From: Amaranthus tricolor
Taxonomy: Eukaryota > Streptophyta > Magnoliopsida > Caryophyllales > Amaranthaceae
Direction: 5' to 3'
Assembly: GCF_026212465.1 (NCBI RefSeq)
Contig: NC_080051.1
Span: forward strand, 17,183,767 to 17,247,766
DNA length: 64,000 bases
This document shows positions 35,595 through 48,692 of this stretch, piece by piece. Both the position numbers and the translations under genes were made by a program. Position 1 is the stretch's first letter. Each line of letters begins with the position of its first letter. The notes beneath the pieces are model-generated. The model searched no databases. It worked only from the letters and a program-made list of their open reading frames with translations, and was not told the origin of the DNA.

Positions 35595-37654
35595 ATGGCT
35601 AGAAACCAAGGAAAAGGAAATTGTTTTTTCAGAAACTTGTTGAGCGGTAGTAGTTCTAGACCTACCATACTGAGAGGTGGGTTACGGGTTCCGCTAGGCG
35701 AGCCAGGCAGGAACAGGAGGCCAGACATAGTAAGGCCCAAAGTTTGAGTACGCTGCACCAAGTGCGTACTGACTTTGATGAGCAGACTAGCCTCCAGAGT
35801 AATTCGGGGGGCTGCAGTTCCGATGGCAATGATTACGAGTGCTCCGTTGGTCTGCCAGTCGATTAAACTGTCGTGCGCGGGCATGCTGGTAAGTTCGCAC
35901 GGGTAGGCCTTAGTAATGCAGGCACTTCTGATAATGCAGAAGACAACCAGTTGGATGATGTGGCTCCAGGGCGGAGGAGGCGCCCGCAGTCCGGTGGAAC
36001 AGACTGGTTGATCACTTCGCCCCAGCCTAGGGCCCCATCGACACACGACTGATACCCAACTATGAGGGGCACATAGCTAAGGTAATTTTTGAGGGCTCTA
36101 AGCGTACGCCTCCGATTTTGGAGTGCCGTACGAGGAAGAAGCCGCTAAAGGATATCGTCAAACTGCAAGATATGTTTGATGAGCTTTATGGAGTTCTACC
36201 TACCACCCCCCTCGGTCGTCTGCCGCACGTTATGCACCAGCACATCGATAGGGCTTTAATTTCGGCCTTTGTGGAGAGGTGGCAGCCGGATACAAACACC
36301 TTCCACATGCCCTAGGGGGAGATGACTATTATGTTGCACGACATGCAACGAATTTTAGGCATTGGTATTAATGGTTCACTGCCGGCTGAACCCGCTGGTG
36401 GTGACTGGAAGCTAGCATTGGCCGGTCGGTTTGGAGAGCTCATGTTTGAGCTGCGGAGGAAGGGGTACTTCACCAGCAGGAGCATCAATGTTGGGGAAGT
36501 TTTGCACATGTGCCATCGGTCTCAGGCTTTAGAGACACAGTCCACGGCCTACTACATGGCTATTATTGGTTCGACACTGCTTGTGGATGAGACCAGGATT
36601 GGGATGCGACCTCACCCTATACTAACTGTTAACACCGATCAGGATGAGATTGCTTGGGGTGCAGTGACCCTAGCGTATTTGTACCGACAATTGGATATGG
36701 CGTCTAGGGCTGGTTGCAAGACCATTGCCGGTTGTCTTACATTGCTGCAGACTTGGATATACGAGTACTTTCCGGCGTTTCGCCCCCATCCTTGTCGAGC
36801 TGATGTGCCTAACACGACCAGGGCGAAGATATGGTCGCCGCAGAAGCTAGTTCGTGACTTGAGTAGGCTGAGACAGTGTAGAGTGTTTTGGACTCCATGA
36901 CAGAGAGACAGTTTTTGTACATAACATCACACTTTGTTATGCATTATATTTTAATTTAAGAGTATATTGTTTATGCTAATTTTGCTTGTAAGCAGGTGGA
37001 ATGGATCTCATACAATACTTCTCCTAGGGCATTACTAAATGAGCAGCCACGCACCACATTCATCGGGGGTATCACTTGTTTTGATATCGTAGAGGTGTAT
37101 TTGCCCGAGAGGACAGTCAGGCAGCTGGATTTTGTGCAGGGTATTCCTCCCCCTCCTTAGGGACCTACCCCAGCTTTGCGGCAGGCACAGGGTACCTATT
37201 CCGTCACCTTTGCTTGTACGTCTATTTACACGGAGGCGTGGAGTAAGTTCCCCTATTGTGCCTGCATTGGTGACTAGGAACTTTCTCGGGCATCTATTCC
37301 ATCGGAGGCTGCTGGTGAATACGTTGACTGGTTTAGAGTATGCTCCCACCCATTCCTCCTCCCCGGCGAAGGACCTAATGCTGATTTTGGTGCAACTGAT
37401 AGCAGAGTTGGATACGTCATATATGTTTCCTTTTATCTGTTTCCATAACTTAAACAGTGTTAACTATCTTCCTTAAACCTTTTTTTTTTGTTTTTTTACA
37501 GTTTGTTAATAAATTTCCGAGTCGACTCGTGCCGCTGATGAGGATGCCTGCCATCCCCGATATGACCCCTTGGGAACGACAGACTGTTTACATGGAAGAA
37601 GTTAAAGATTTGTTTGCCGAATGGCAAGCTTTTACAGGGCACGACCCTTCATAG
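35595..37654 (+). pseudogene. Plant mobile domain (PMD, MAIN-like) gene carried by the MULE
   Basis: The core runs from about 36055 (IPNYEGHIAKVIFEG) through ECRTRKKPLKDIVKLQDMFD, HVMHQHIDRALISAFVERWQPDTNTFHMP, an amber codon at 36313-36315, GEMTIMLHDMQRILGI and on to 36899. This is the PMD arrangement: a helix-rich module shared by MAIN/MAIL proteins and many transposons. A likely intron (about 36900-36996) leads to VEWISYNTSPRALLNEQPRTTF, and a last piece after CTTTTTTTACAG (37502-37654) encodes FPSRLVPLMRMPAIPDMTPWERQ. The N-terminal part (35595-36020) is interrupted by stops and frameshifts, and a further stop occurs near 37158. Only one nonsense codon breaks the 783-nt core, so decay is recent or mild there. 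PMD function in transposons is unknown; a role in silencing or transposition is only proposed. Confidence 0.75.
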
Positions 37655-37924
37655 ACATTGGTTTTTGTAATTATGAACTATTTGTTGGTGCTGTGTTGTA
37701 TTTATAATATATTCGAATTGTTTACGTTAATTTACAACAATGCTCATTATATTTTTCATTATACTTTTCATTAATACATTTATCTATACATGTTGAATAC
37801 TATCTATAACCGTAGGTATTTATCTACAAATGTTGAATGCTATCTAGATACAAAGGTAACATAAATAATTACAAAAAAAATATACAAATCTTAAATCAAT
37901 ATACAATATTGTACTATGGACTAT

Positions 37925-40635
37925 CTAAAATGATTGCATCTTCGCGGTGTTATTACCTTGTGGTCGTTGTACCCCATATAATCTATTCCAGAGAGAAATT
38001 CTGCTTTGAAAATGTGTGTCCAAATGTCTACATGAATTGTCAGTTGCTTCTCTCCATGATCGCTGGATTGGCGGCAGTGGAGATGAATCATCGTTCATTA
38101 ATAGTTGAACATAATGATTTCTATTCACCCAACAAATATGTATAACTTTATGTACACCATGCACACTCGCTATTTTCTGTAATGGAAGGGCTAAACAGTT
38201 ATAGTTTGGGTTACCGTCAGCAGAACCTTAATACGCAATGCCAATGTTCAGAAACGTTGCCGCAGAGTACAATCCCAACGGGGCCTCCAACCAGTGACTA
38301 AACGGTGCAGGCCCATTGCTGTGTGAACCAATCCTGAATATAGCGTTCTCTAGCGTCTCGGCTGATAGGTACACACGTAGGTATTGATCTTTGTTCGTTT
38401 GCATTTCCATACACATTGTATGTCGTAGAAGAGGCCATGCCTCCTCGCCTCCCAACTCTGGTGACGACAATAGCTCTAAATCCACAATTACCATCACCTA
38501 TAACATCAATCCAATCAAACAAGTAAGGAGGGAGAATATACGGAATGTGATTGGGCCATGAAAACACTGAAAAATCACGACCTGCTGAACCATTTGCAAT
38601 TATTAAAAATATGGTTAGTAAGATTCAGCTGTAATAAACTAATGTGAATAACGGAAAGGAAAGTCATGTACAAGATAAGTTGAAACTAAAGTTAATTCCA
38701 ACTGAGGATTGCGTTTCTCGACCACTAGATCTCCCGTGGGATGAAGATCTAGACCCACGACCCCTAGAGGATGATCTATTGTATTCAAAGGCGCTTTTAT
38801 TTCTCCTAAGGGTTTTGCTTGTTGTTGGTCTTCCCTTTCTTGGCGGACTTGCATGTGGCTCAGGTATATCGGTACCATCAAGATGTAATTCATCTTCAAG
38901 TACCTGAGACATGCGGCGTACAACTGCGGGGTTGGCTTTTAACACTTCATTAACCAACGATGAAAAGTACTCTTTATCACTGGCGTTTGCGTGATGTACT
39001 CCTTCGTTGGTGTCAGCTTCTGCCTCTATGTACGTTAATGTTTTCCAAAACGAATGTATGTCATCCAAATACAACGCACCTTGTGACATGATTGATATAT
39101 AAAAGTAACAAGCACAAGGCAATCCATGGGTGCTTTGAAGTGCAAAATCGCATTTGTCAAATACATAATCACCCAACTCTAACATACGGTTATGCTCAAG
39201 CAGAAATTGTTCTAATGCAAAAATAGATACATGATGATATAATGGCTTCATGAAATTATTTTGCATAGACCTTGCAATAGAATTCATGGATTCCTGTAGC
39301 GCTTGTCGGATTTTCGATTGCTGTTTTGTTATTTGTGCGTGTGCCCTTTTAAATAAGGTATCAAATGATCTATTATTACTACCAAGATAGTACTTAAAAG
39401 ACGAGTGTTGGCTTTCAACTCTGCTGGTAGTCTGGTTACCTATGTGTAAACAGTTATTCATCCACGCACGCACAAATTTCTCTTTGTGTGGAATCCATGT
39501 TTCAGCCAAATATCGAACGACCCTTCTCACGTAGCCACAATCGATTCCCATCTGTTTTGGAATTCGGCGACGGTAGAACTATTAACTAAGGGGTTTCATT
39601 TACTTTGCCTGAATATCTACCCCTGTTGGTTTCTTTTCCCGCCACACAATTTTTCCACCATGTTCTCTATGTCATTGGCAATATGCCATATACATAATAA
39701 ATGTCGCTCATCTACATTGCTTAGAAGATTGAATATAAGTGACATATATTTTTAACAAATAGAACGACAATAATTAATCGATATAACATTTTCACCTGGG
39801 ATGACATCACGTATAGCTGCAGATAAACCCTCATCTCTCCAACACCCAGGAATATGACACAGCCGCCTCATCTCACATCAAACTAAACGCAGCCAAGAAA
39901 TTGTGATTGGTTGGCGTCATTCCGATTATTTCACAAAGTGGCCACTTTTGTTTGTTTGTTTTGTACGTCGTATCTATCAACACAACATAGGGCCACTTAC
40001 GTATCATCTGTATGGATGTGGGATTTACATATAACAATCTATTCAATTGCCCTTCAATGTCCAAGTCTGTCCAAACCACGTAGTTATGCTCTGTGGCCAT
40101 ATAAAGAAAGTGTTGGAGCGGAGTCCTACCCTCCATCTCTTCTCTCCTTATTGATTGTCTAATATTATATATCTGACTCATACTAGCAAAAATACCAGGA
40201 AAATTTTGTCTAATTGAGTTCATGATAAAGGCAGGTTGCATGCCGGTTGCACTAAGGTCTCGTATGTGCTGCTGAATATCTACAGTCAACCTATTTGCCC
40301 TTACATGACCATCTCTGTACACTAAAAATGGGTGGTTATGTGTTCCTTTTTCACCAGGACACAGTCTCACCGCCCAAGTTTTTCCCTGGTTTACGACTAC
40401 TACATACAATCATAAATTTACATCTACATGTTCTACTTTTAGAACCTGGTTGGGTAGCGTTATCTAAGTTTTGCAAATCACCTCTAATATTACCATAGCG
40501 GTGACATCTTAAACAAAAACTAACTCTAGAACGTCCTTCTTTTTGTTTATAACGTGTAAATTAAAAGCCAATTCCTATTGCAATCTCATCGGCCCAAGCA
40601 TGTAATTCTTCTAGAAAATCAAATTTCCTATCCAT
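37925..40635 (-). pseudogene. MULE transposase fused to a C-terminal OTU cysteine-protease domain
   Basis: From the ATG at 40635 the minus strand reads a FAR1-like N terminus (HAWADEIAIGIGF, a stop, then RSRVSFCLRCHRYG and CRCKFMI), a frameshift, then GTHNHPFLVYRDGHVRANRL and the transposase core VVLIDTTYKTN with the first catalytic Asp at 39974-39972. HLLCIWHIANDIENMVE (about 39710) and TSRVESQHSSFKYYL with the catalytic Glu at 39416-39414 follow. The second catalytic Asp segment could not be found, suggesting a deletion. A zinc-binding-like HGLPCAC and an Arg/Ser-rich tail precede a probable intron (about 38680-38590). Then comes an OTU domain: DVIGDGNCGFRAI with the catalytic Cys near 38500, a frameshift to ELGGEEAWPLLR, and the His motif NRNHYVQLLM near 38110. 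At least one stop and several frameshifts disable it. Confidence 0.78.
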
Positions 40636-41053
40636 CTACCAGAGTAATCTACATTGTCCCCTAAATTTTCATAGTCCTGCAAATGTAACATAGATTTACA
40701 ATCAATAATTAAATAGTGTTTAAATTATAAAATAAATATTTAGGCAAACAATTAGGTAAATAAAATACATATAAAATAAATTAATTAAAATAATACTAAA
40801 ATATAAAATAATTAAAATAAATTATTACAACATAAATTATAAATTAAATAAATTACTTCAACATAAATTGTAATTACTACAATAATTTAAATAAAAAATA
40901 AAAATAATTTAAATAGTATAATTAACAATAATATAAATTATCAAATAAAATAATATACAACAACATATACAAAATATAAATAAAATATAAATTAATTTAA
41001 ATAAATAAGAGGGAATAAAAATAAAGAAAAATAAATAAATAAATAAATAAATT

Positions 41054-41180
41054 GAGTCGCACAAAAAATGCGACTCAACCGCAGTCCAGTCGCACTTTTT
41101 GTTTTGTGCGACTCAACCGCGGTTCAGTCGCACGTTTTGTGCGACTCATCCGTGGCCCAATCGCACGTTTTTTTTGCGAC
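41054..41180 (-). repeat. Palindromic GTCGCAC/GTGCGAC tandem repeat, right side of the MULE
   Basis: GTCGCAC and its complement GTGCGAC alternate at about 28-40 bp spacing, with CAACCGCGGTTCAGT between them, so each GTGCGAC-N14-GTCGCAC unit can form a hairpin. Similar single units lie inside the left end (34985-35040). Such subterminal arrays could be transposase or host-factor binding sites; this is inference. Confidence 0.8.
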
Positions 41181-41417
41181 TTTAATTTTTTTTTTTTTTA
41201 AAAAGAACCATTCGAATCAATTAAACTACTTACCGAATCGAATTCATAGTCGCTTTGGTTAGCCATTGTAAATCGATTCCAACTTTTAACTTGTTTTAAC
41301 TCAGAGAGCGTTTTTAGAGAGATTTTAGAGAGATGTTACCGTGTTTGAGTTCATATATTATGCAGGGGCGATACTGGAAATTCATATATATAAGGTGGCG
41401 ATAAAAGTGTTCGAGAT

Positions 41418-41601
41418 TTCATTTCCTACGCTTTAGCTCCACAAATTTTACCTTTTGATTTAGTGCTTTTAGAGTGATAAAAGTGTTATTAAGTGAGATT
41501 GAAGTGTGTTAAACAAATTTTAAATCCAGAGGCATTTTTATCATTTCATTAAAATAGGAGTGACGATAAAATAAAAAAGATGGTAATATTTAGTAATGCC
41601 C
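41418..41601 (-). repeat. Right terminal inverted repeat of the MULE
   Basis: Reverse complement aligns with 34724-34910; the shared blocks include TTATTTTATCG, AACACTTTTATCACTCTAAAA and AGCTAAAGC. Confidence 0.88.
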
Positions 41602-42210
41602 ATTTTTTTTGCCAATTTTTATTCCACCGTACAAAATATTGGCATGTGTCTAATACTCACCTGATTGTTAATTTGTCATCCGTATTAGATTTCTTTGTTC
41701 ATAACTAACCACGAACTAAAATTTTTGGTCTTATTTTCCTCAAAATCAAAACCAACTCTTAGATTTATGTTGTGATTTCAATAGATAGATAAATATTTAT
41801 TTTAAATTGTATAAAAATCATTATATAAGTTACTCACATAATGTACTAACTGAATTTTGTACTTGATAAATCAATTAAAAATTCTCTTAATTAATTTTTC
41901 TATATTCGGATGGAGAAAAATAAATGAAAAGAAAGAGGAGTATTTTGAAAGGATGAAGGATTTCTTGTTTAAATAACAAAATAGAAAGAGAGGGATTTAG
42001 AGGAGTTGGGTTTAGAGGGAAAATATAGAAATTTTTTGTTAAAAATACAATTTCTCTTTTGGGTAAATATTTAAGGGGAGAATAAAAGTAAAAATAGAAA
42101 AACAAAGATAATGAGATATGAAATTAATGGAATTTGATTACCAAAACGGTGGAAGAATTGGTTGCAAAGTAATGAGAAAGGATTAGAATAACAATTATAA
42201 TTTCATCCGG

Positions 42211-43400
42211 GATAGTCAAAGTGCAATTCACTTGGCTAGAAATCAAAATATATTTCATAGAAGGTCCAAACAAATTGATATCAAGTATAATTTCATTGGG
42301 GATGAAGTTGAGCACAAAAGGGTGATTTTGAAGAAGATTGATACTAAAAATAACCTGACCGACATGATGACAAAGCCATTGCCTACAACCAAGTTTGATT
42401 TGTGTGTTGACTTGGTTGGTCTAGCTCCTTGCTTGAAGTGATGCCCTTTGGGGCATGTGAGGTTGTATGTTGTTTTATGCTTGTTTATATTCTTGTAAGA
42501 TGAAGTGGATTGATGAATGCTTTGACTTGGGTGAACTCAAGTCAAGGTGGAGATTGTTGAGATTAATGGTGTGACTTGAGTGCACAATTAATGTGTGCAT
42601 TCATGTATGACTCATGGGATGGAATCCTATGGATGAATAGAATGGGTGTATTAAGTTGTGACTTAATGTTTGTGATTTATGATGGTGGTTAAAGTGTGGA
42701 TTAATTCATGAGTTATTAAGGTAATGAAGTAGGACTTAATCATGGTAGTTATGAGGCTTAATGAAGAAGTTGAAAAGATGCTCTACTATGCTAAGTCGAG
42801 CAAAGCTTTCAGAATGCCCTCTAAAGGCCGCTAGACCGAGCGAGCTCCAGGGTGGGTCGAGCGAGCAAATAGAATGTATCCAATAGCTTCTTGTATCCCG
42901 CTCGACCAGGCCGCTCGACCGAGCGAGCCTCTGCTTTGGTCGAGCGAACCTTCTGACGTTCCTAGGTGCTGTTTTTGACTCTTCAAGTCCTTGGAGCTGT
43001 TTCGTTGTTATTAATTCTTAGCTTTAATGTATTGAATGTTGATTAGTGTGATCTCCCCTATAAATGGGAGCTCATTTGTTCATCTAAAATTATCAAACAA
43101 AAACCCTTAAGCCCAAACACAAAGTCTTTGCATTCTCTTGCATCATTTGTAATACTTCATTGTAAGAGTTGTATTTCTCAATTGTTATAATATAAACAAG
43201 ACATTACACACCACGGCGGACGTAGCCATTATTGGGTGAACCTCCTTAAATCCTTGTATTGTTTTTGCATTGTTTTATTTCCTTTAAACATTGTCAATTC
43301 ATTGAAAGTTATATCAGTTCATCAAGTTACTTCGAACATTGCGATCTTGGTAACATTAGAGGTTAAGCTTTATACTTAGACTCTAATCAAGCAATTATTT
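42211..43400 (+). mobile_element. Copia retrotransposon 3' fragment: RNase H tail plus LTR
   Basis: The frame at 42211-42441 reads DSQSAIHLARNQ, RRSKQIDIKYNFI and NLTDMMTKPLP, the conserved end of copia RNase H, and closes normally. It is followed by AAGGTGGAGA (polypurine tract) and an LTR starting TGTTGAGATTAATGG at 42555. The LTR carries a cluster of CGACCGAGCGAGC/GGTCGAGCGAGC motifs (42795-42955), a CTATAAATGGGAG TATA-like box (43059) and a polyadenylation-like region. Its 3' edge is near 43400 (TTTCAAC) but is not certain. Everything upstream of RNase H is missing, so the element is 5'-truncated. Confidence 0.75.
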
Positions 43401-43853
43401 CAACCTATATTTCATTAGTTGGACTTTTTTACTCCGTTAAATATTTACACTCAATCCAAGCATGCCCTAAAGTTAAAAGATTTGGAGAGAAAACACAAAA
43501 TTTCTTTCTTCTAAACAAATAAGGTGCACTCTTAGTCTTTTAATCCTTCCTCTTCCTCTTCCTTTCTGCTTCCCTTCCTTTATTTTCTCTCCTGATTTGC
43601 TATCTAAATATAGGATTTGTTTGGTATAGATATTTGTAGCGGTTGGTAACGGAATCAAGTGACGTTTTTGTTTCCATTTGTTTGGTTAACTTCCAATTAA
43701 TCTAATTCTGTTTTATAAGAGTATTTGATTCAGCTGATTTGTTACCGTCCTTCTACCACTGGTAACAAAGTCCTTTAGAAAGCTGAAACAAGAACACTCA
43801 TATTTGTTCTATTTCAAACCGCAACAACTTCATCTCCTAATATAAATCCCTAA

Positions 43854-44140
43854 GTGGGTGTTTGGCACATGGGATTTCAAGGAGGGGACGAGACTTTGGG
43901 GTAAAAAAAATCTCAAGTCTTTGTTTGTTTAAAAAGGAAATGAGAATAGTAAATTGGACTAAAAATTGTAAAAGTCTCCAAGAAAAATGTCTTGGGGGAA
44001 GGTAATATTTGAGTTGAGACTTTGATTTTTATCACTTTTATCCAAGCCTCTAGCTTAACAAATAAGAGATGAGACTTTTTTATCTTAAAAGTCTCATCTT
44101 AAAGTCTCACAAAATCTCATTCCCTTGTGCCAAACACCCC
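43854..44140. mobile_element. PIF/Harbinger-like MITE with GTGTTTGGCAC ends
   Basis: The left GTGGGTGTTTGGCACATGGG and the right in reverse complement GGGGTGTTTGGCACAAGGG form inverted ends; AGACTTT and GTCTCA blocks inside are mirrored as well. The flanking trinucleotides are TAA (left) and TTA (right), close to the TWA duplication of PIF/Harbinger elements. Confidence 0.65.
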
Positions 44141-44629
44141 TTAAATTCCATCTCCCTTTCTAAAAAGTTTCGATTCTTTTGTCTTTGCAATTCTCTTTTA
44201 AAGATTTCTTTCGGTTTATCTTTCAATTTTAAAAATTTTCCAAAAAATTTAAATTATAAACAACCATCTTCATGAATAACTTTTATTGGAGAGAAAAAGA
44301 CTTGGTTTATTGAATCCATCCACATCCACTCCACTTTGATGCCATTACCCTTGTTAGCATTATTTAACATCATCATTCATGGAGTGATCACATATGATAA
44401 AGAAATTAAACCACATCCTATGCACCATTACCATAAAGTATACGTCTATTATTTTAAATGAATTGAAAAAAGTTGAATTTTACCAAATTTTATTATCCGA
44501 CTCTTGAATCTTGCAATTGAATAAGGGGAAAAGAAGTGAGAAAATCAATTAGAAAATTAAAATTCATGAATTTTATTCGTAGTTGGATAATAAAGAAAGG
44601 AATTGCGAATTTCAATAAAAAATTGAAGA

Positions 44630-44810
44630 ATCGTAGCCAGGTCGTCGCTCCATTTTCGTGATTTTCGCGACATTCAGACGTCTAATTTTCATTTAGCGTC
44701 CCTTGAAATGACGTCTACCTTTGGGGCCATCGCAAGGACCACTTTTTGCCAATTTAACGATTAAATGGCGATCATACGTGCCGTTGCCATTTTATTATTC
44801 ATTTGTAGTG
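44630..44810 (-). mobile_element. CACTA (En/Spm) terminal fragment
   Basis: On the minus strand from 44810 the sequence starts CACTACAAATGAATAATAA, followed by short subterminal motifs (ATGGCAACGG, TGGCGATCA-type, GTCGC, CGCGAC). CACTAC termini with dense subterminal repeats are typical of CACTA elements. The other end was not found. Confidence 0.55.
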
Positions 44811-45371
44811 ACTTGACAAAAATTATAGATGTAGATTGTGACTAGTAAAAAAATCCGTTTCTAAATGTACCACAAATCAAACACCTTTTGAAACGTAAGG
44901 TATTCATTTAAAATTTGATTTCTAAGTTTACCTTGTTTTATTTCCGTTTCTTTTATTTGAATCAACTCATACCAAACGCGCACTCCCATAGTGTTTAGGG
45001 AAGGCCAAAAGAACAAGGAGAGACAAAAGTTACAAGATAAAATAAAACTTCATCACAACATTATAGTAGTACAATCATAGACATCAAATGAAACATCCAC
45101 AAGACTAGTTGCCTAGACTTGAGAAGTTTCAGAAAGCGATGCCAATGCAATATTTAACGTTACACGGTAATTAAAATGTTTGTTTCATTCAACAATCATA
45201 ATATCACACAATAACAAACCCAGCACTCGGACCACAGCATCGACAGATTTAGAAGTACAACTTACCAAATCTGAAGATGCCATGTCCCATAATTTATTCG
45301 ATTCTCAATACAATCATATTAAATAAATAAGCCACACATATTCATAATATACGGTTCATGTGAGTGTGTGT
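44811..45371. other. Spacer and probable metallothionein 3' UTR
   Basis: No gene was seen. The part next to 45372 should be transcribed as the metallothionein 3' UTR on the minus strand. Confidence 0.45.
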
Positions 45372-46400
45372 TTAATCACAAGTGCATGGGTCACAGCTGC
45401 AGTCATCTCCACAGCCACACTCAGCTCTTGAGTTCATCCTGCAAAATTAGATCAAATAATGTTGTTAAATGACTATTATTTAGAGCTCTTAATCACGTCG
45501 GGTGGGGGCGGGAAGGGTCAAATTTTAATGCGTCAAGTTGGATCGGGGTAGGGCAATTAGTTAAAATTTTATATGGACCAAGGCTGGTTAACTTCCGTTT
45601 AGACTTGACACGCCTTGATCCGTTGAAAAAACTTGGTATTCCTTTGGTCGATCTGCTTATACATATATATATATAATAATATCAAATTTAAAAAATGTGA
45701 GAATATTTTCATGGAAACCAAGCTTAATATTCCACTTTAAATGAAGAGTGATTGATATTCAAACTTGTAATCTTTTGTCATGCTGACTTTGATATCATGT
45801 CAAGAAACCAACTTAAACAAAAGTTTAAGTTGATGTTTAAGGCCCCAAGATATGTTACGTACTCTAACACTCCTCCTCATATAGAGTCCTTTTGGTTAGA
45901 AGTGTGAAAGCAATACAGACTCTCTTCATATCTGACAGCTAACGCTAAATATTCCAATTTAATTGAATAGTGATTAAGATTCGAACCCGTGGGGCATGAC
46001 CTCTTGTCACGCTGGCTTTTAATACCTTAGCAAAGAACCAACTCAACCAAAAACTTAATCTTCTGGTTGAGTTGGTTCCTTAATATACGATTCATTTGTT
46101 ATTTATTTTATTTTATTTTATTTAAATCAGATATTTGGGAAGATAATTTCTTTACAAAGCAAAAAAACTCTATTGAGCTTCTGTGATATTTTTCATTGAT
46201 CTCAAAGAAATATCAACTGATGGGAAGAAAAATATTGAAACATATGACTATATGAGTAACTAGCTAAAAGTTACAAGCACAATACTTTCTGCATGAAATT
46301 CAGATTTGAAAAATGAAGAAGGAAAGAATACGTACCTGTTGCAGTTGCAGCCGTCACCACAGCTGCAGTTTTCACCACATCCACAGCTCCTTAGGGCCAT
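45372..46400 (-). CDS. Small metallothionein, type-1-like (43 residues)
   Basis: Two exons on the minus strand, 46400-46336 and 45438-45372, join as AACAG/GATGAAC and encode a 43-residue protein. Residues 6-20 hold the N-terminal cluster CGCGENCSCGDGCNC with six cysteines in C-X-C pairs. Residues 29-42 hold CGCGDDCSCDPCTC, also six cysteines and ending like CTCDPCNC of plant MT1. Only about eight residues (NRMNSRAE) separate them, where most plant type-1 proteins have about 40; short linkers are known in Brassicaceae MT1. Such proteins bind Cu(I), Zn and Cd in the cytosol and buffer metals. The 0.9-kb intron splits the protein between the two clusters. A TATA box lies 101-110 bp upstream. Because the exons are so short, standard gene finders could miss it. 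Confidence 0.88.
45700..46080 (-). repeat. Two diverged copies of a dispersed repeat in the metallothionein intron
   Basis: GTCATGCTGACTTTGATATC followed by ATGTCAAGAAACCAACTTAAAC (45778) recurs as GTCACGCTGGCTTTTAATACC followed by AGCAAAGAACCAACTCAACC (46007). In reverse the GATATCA/GGTATTA part resembles the TGGTATCAGAGC primer-binding site of copia elements, so these may be LTR-leader fragments. The intron also has a GGGTCAAATTTT-rich patch (45495-45640) of hAT-like sequence. Confidence 0.5.
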
Positions 46401-46500
46401 CTTGTTTGTTTTCGCTAGGGAAAAGAGATTTCAAGAATGTTCGAGAATGATTGAATAGTAATGCAAGTAATTTACGATACTAAAATGATAACAATAACAT

Positions 46501-46510
46501 CTATTTATAG
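46501..46510 (-). promoter_or_regulatory. TATA box of the metallothionein gene
   Basis: The minus strand reads CTATAAATAG, ending 101 bp before the ATG at 46400. This implies transcription starts near 46470 and a 5' UTR of about 70 nt. Confidence 0.7.

Positions 46511-48692
<2,182 letters not shown>

Larger units (their letters stand above)
34724..41601. mobile_element. Mutator-like element (6.9 kb) carrying a PMD gene and a transposase-OTU gene
   Basis: About 185-bp inverted repeats bound it: the left TAAATATCACCACTTTTTTC matches the right, in reverse complement, TAAATATTACCATCTTTTTT, and the similarity continues through CACTTTTATCACTCTAAAA and AGCTAAAGC. The flanking nonamers AATTTTTTT (34715-34723) and ATTTTTTTT (41602-41610) match 8 of 9, though they are low-complexity. 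Inside, a PMD gene reads rightward (35595-37654) and a MULE transposase with a C-terminal OTU domain reads leftward (40635-37925). The two are tail-to-tail. Both carry disabling lesions, so the element is no longer autonomous. Confidence 0.85.

Noticed and set aside
35579..36072. Minus-strand frames of 155 and 69 codons
   Set aside because: Antisense shadows over the decayed PMD N-terminal region; no motifs.
45955..46030. tRNA-like string with GGTTCGAATC on the minus strand
   Set aside because: No acceptor or anticodon stems could be paired; it belongs to a dispersed repeat.
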